64,000 nt of DNA from Merluccius polli (Eukaryota; Chordata; Actinopteri; Gadiformes; Merlucciidae). Position 1 is the first letter of the stretch. Each line of letters starts with the position of its first letter. Of the stretch, positions 61,224 through 64,000 are shown piece after piece. A program made the position numbers and the translations under genes. The stretch covers positions 1-64,000 of the forward strand of contig JAOPHQ010003997.1 of the NCBI GenBank assembly GCA_030340625.1. Reading direction: 5' to 3'. Below the pieces are notes generated by a model, which was not told where the DNA came from, did no database searches, and saw nothing but the letters and a program-made list of their open reading frames with translations.

Positions 61224-63878
61224 CATATGTGTGCTGCATGTACCTTGGTGATCTGAGTGTGGAGGTCTCTTAGGTCAGCCCTCAGGTCATCCAGCCCCAC
61301 CAGGTGGGGAGCCAGAGCTTGCAGCAGGTCCTGATGCAACTGGATCCCAGCTGACATGCGACTCAAGCTATTTTCCTGCAGTGGGCAAAATGTCTCTCAT
61401 TAAAAAAAAGTTACAAATATTTTGTAATATGTATTACTGTGATTACTCTTTTCATTCATTTAATTAAAATTCATTAAATGTTTAATCTTATCCAGTGGAA
61501 ACCTGGAGGGAAACATATGGGTTAACTGTAAAACATTTTCCATTTTCACCCAGGGCTGTTATCTATTTAATTGATTAGTTGTTATGCAGTCAACTGAGCA
61601 GCGTACAATATGAAGCTAGGATTACAACAAACTGTCTTATCCAAAGCTGACCTGGTGTATAAGTCCAATTATGTAGTTAGCATAGTGTGTAGTATCCTAG
61701 ACCTATGTCTTTTCCTAACTGTTTCTGACTGTCTCTCTGGCTGTCTGACTGACTATTTGTCTGTCTGACTATTCGTCTGTCTGACTGCCTGTCTGCCCGT
61801 CTGTATGATTGTCTGTCTGACTGTCTGACTGACTATTTGACTGACTGACCAGTGTGAAGTGCGCTGATAGGGGCATGAGAGCCGATGGGGTGGAGATGCC
61901 CAGGGAGGAGGCCATCATCTGGAGCATGGGCATCTGGCTGGAGGGCTGCAGGGTGAGGCCCTGCAGAGAAACACACTGTGGTTACACAACTGACCACACA
62001 GCCGGTGATTGTGCCATCCTGCTTCTTCTTGACCTCAGCACGGCGTTCGATACAATGGATCATGACCTTAATGATCTTAATAGACGTTGTGTCGTTGCCC
62101 TGCCTTAAACTGGTTCACATCCTAACTCAAAAATATGACATTTCCTTCCACTGTTATGCTGATAACCCACTGCTTTATCTCCCGCTGAAACCAAAAGAGT
62201 CCAAACTAATGAGTCGTGAGATGTTAGATGGCACAAAACTTTCTACAGCTGAATGAAAGCAAGTCTGAAGTTGTTCTATTTGTGTTGCCCTCCTGATGCC
62301 ATCAAACTGGTTACCAACTGTCTTGGCAACCTTTCCTCCCCTTCAACCACATGTCAAAATGCCTAAGTGTGATATTTGATTCCGCCTTTAAATTTGACAA
62401 GCAGGTAAATTCAGTAAAAGCCAGTTTCTTCCAGCTTCGTACTATTGCCAAAATCAAGCCGTTTCTCTCATCCAAAGATCTTGAGAAAGTAATATCCACA
62501 CATTTATATCCTCACGCTTGGACTACTTCAACTCCCTGAATACTGGGATCAGACAATCATCCCTGTCCCGCCTGCAATTGGTCCAGAACGCCGCAGCCAG
62601 GCTCCTGACAGGTACCCGCAAGAGGAACCATATTATTCCTATTCTGGCCTCTCTCCACTGGCTGCCAGTACCGTACTGGCAGCCAGTCAGAATTTATTTT
62701 AAGGTTCTCCTATTTGTCTATAAAGCCCTAAACGGGCTGGCCGCCTCCTATATCGCAGAACTCCTCACCCCTTATTCTACCTCCAGGTCCCTCAGATCAG
62801 CCGACTTGGGGCTCCTGGCTGTCCTGCGATCTAAACCTAAGCTCAGGCGTGACTACGCCTTTGCTGTTGCCCCTAGACTATAGCATTCCCCTCCCTATAA
62901 GATCTGCCCCCTCAATTGCCTCTTTTAAGTCCAGGCTCAAAACATACTTTTATTCACTAGAGTTTGAATCCTCCCGCTGATTTCTGTTTTGAGCTGTTCT
63001 TTTTTTCGTGATTTTAGCTCCCTGCTCTAGTCTATACAGCACTTTGGTCAATGTGAGTTGTTTTTAAAATAAATAAATACATTTGACTTGACTTGACTGT
63101 TTCGTCATTTAGCAGACACTTTTATCTAAAGTGACTTATGGGGAATTCAAATGTAATTCACGAGGTGATAGCAGATGGGCATTAGGGCATCTTGCTCAAA
63201 GGATGCCATCAGGTTGGCTGTGCCTGGTTTGAAAGCTTTCATTGTTTGAAGTGAAGCAATTTGCTGACCTTATTAGGCTGTTACAGCCAAGTTAATACTG
63301 AATGCTTGGTCTTAAAGACTAATAACACATTTTCTATCGTTTGACAAACTCTAAACACATATCTACTTTTCTTTACACAGATTTTTACGTTTTGTCATTT
63401 GGTTGGGATGCAGTGGAGTGGATAACATTCGTTATCATGGCCCAGCTCAAATTCCTGAAGACAAGCACGACTGCATGTGCCTGGACTTGCAGTCACAAAT
63501 ACAATTACTGGTTTGCACAGTAGGGCATACTACTAGTGAGAGCAAACTTCAATTTGGCTTGTTTGTGTCAATGTTACGATTCGGAAGTGAATGCCATCCA
63601 TCTACCAGTGACACAATCATAGTGAAACACCACTGGTGGCCTACCAGTGGCTGTAAATAGAAAAAACACAAAAAAACGAGTAAACTTTTAGGAGTAAAGT
63701 AAACTTACCGCAGTGTGGACGGTGTGGTGCACCACAGGGATGTCCCCAAGGATCTTCACCACTAAAGTCCTGCAGCGGTCAGCTGCCAGTTTAAACTGAG
63801 GGTCGGCCACGGTGAGACGGCTGTGTGGTGAGGGTGCAGACAGGACCGACACGGTGAGACAGCACTGCAGGGATAAAA
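60674..63878 (-). CDS. csf3: Granulocyte colony-stimulating factor, exons 2-5 (5' exon missing)
   Basis: Four minus-strand exons with correct GT/AG borders and phases: 63878-63709, 61960-61850, 61375-61244 and 60850-60674 (stop TGA at 60676-60674), about 196 codons. Exon 2 finishes a hydrophobic signal peptide (LQCCLTVSVLSA) and starts the mature helix A (APSPHSRL...LVVKILGDIPVVHHT). Exon 3 carries SSLGIS, exon 4 helix B/C (IQLHQDLLQALAPHL...LDDLRADL), exon 5 helix D (HLTLTQLRAFCHDIVRSMRN). Exon organisation, order and the LGI / LLQAL / FCHD pattern fit the G-CSF family of four-helix cytokines, which acts on the CSF3 receptor to drive granulocyte production. Exon 1 with the start codon is not in view and probably lies right of 64000. 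Fish have csf3a and csf3b; which one is not decided. Confidence 0.82.
60957..61226. repeat. csf3: (GT)n microsatellite in the last csf3 intron
   Basis: Interrupted GT repeat about 270 bases long between exons 4 and 5, ending only 18 bases before the exon-4 donor. It makes long spurious open frames on both strands. Confidence 0.95.
61739..61849. repeat. CTGTCTGACTGACTATT-type tetranucleotide-rich repeat
   Basis: Imperfect (CTGT/CTGA)n run directly beside the exon-3 donor of csf3. Confidence 0.7.
61985..63100 (+). mobile_element. 5'-truncated, decayed LINE inside a csf3 intron
   Basis: Antisense to csf3, between exons 2 and 3. It contains RT palm remnants (LLLLDLSTAFDTMDH at about 62020, FHCYADN at about 62145), then a C-terminal region (62518-62883: LQLVQNAAARLLTGTRKRNH, LHWLPV, FKVLLFVYKALNG) and a 3' end with TTGACTTGACTTGACT (about 63083-63098), a tandem-repeat tail as in L2-like elements. 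Several frameshifts and deletions. A local inverted duplication (CTGGCTGCCAGTA / TACTGGCAGCCAG) lies at about 62658-62687. Confidence 0.75.
63101..63708. other. Remaining intron sequence of csf3
   Basis: No repeat family, coding sequence or RNA gene recognised. Confidence 0.4.
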
Positions 63879-64000
63879 CTGCGCAAAAGGAAATGAAGTT
63901 ACCGACACGACATTGGGTTTTTTTAAGCAGCGAGGAAGCGCCCACAAACAATTCACGTCCCGCAGTATTTTTGAATGAGCTTTGAGCGCGCGCGGTACGC

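Noticed and set aside
60819..61366. Cys/Val- and His/Thr-rich open frames around 61000-61250
   Set aside because: Products of the GT microsatellite in both strands.

Overview
The window is teleost-fish-like nuclear DNA. It has spliced genes with GT/AG introns, an L2-clade LINE, several TIR transposons, microsatellites, and at the right edge a minus-strand gene that reads as fish granulocyte colony-stimulating factor (csf3). No species is claimed.

Positions 1-42534 are one head-to-tail array of a giant Helentron-type rolling-circle transposon and its short derivatives. The order is: 3' end of a unit (1-306), short unit (307-2264), autonomous copy 1 (2265-19184), three short units (19185-21313, 21314-23487, 23488-25622), autonomous copy 2 (25623-41914), then a satellite of the 3'-terminal hairpin (41915-42534). 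Each junction is a 3' hairpin ending CCCTAAT joined to a 5' end starting TAAAGCTCC. The last hairpin runs instead into unrelated DNA, which defines the 3' terminus. The ~2.1-kb short units equal an autonomous copy with ~14.6 kb removed between two near-identical 19-bp direct repeats.

Each autonomous copy has a TATA/CCAAT/GC-box promoter, a non-coding first exon, a 2.3-kb palindrome-rich intron, nine small coding exons and one giant last exon. The predicted product, about 3,300 aa when undamaged, carries in order: a complete SGNH hydrolase built across splice junctions; a 14-aa repeat; two modules resembling the herpesvirus-tegument (peptidase C76) deubiquitinase fold; an OTU cysteine protease; 18-aa basic repeats; a Cys-rich region; a Helitron HUH Rep domain; a PIF1-type helicase; and a C-terminal EEP endonuclease. 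The two copies are broken by frameshifts at different places. Every unit, short or long, also carries three copies of a motif matching the CTCF core.

Positions 42535-60600 are intergenic and full of transposons: a possible hAT-like remnant, three nested TIR elements (45.3-48.5 kb), a TIR element that retains the first exon of a lost gene (48.5-49.4 kb), and a nearly full-length L2 LINE on the minus strand (50.3-55.1 kb) with an intact ORF1 and an ORF2 broken by one frameshift. Further right are degraded LINE pieces, microsatellites and a few unrecognised exon-like stretches.

Positions 60674-63878 (minus strand) hold csf3 exons 2-5. Exon 1 is not visible. One intron carries a long GT repeat and another carries a 5'-truncated LINE. 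The host gene and the Helentron array are separated by about 18 kb of other repeats.
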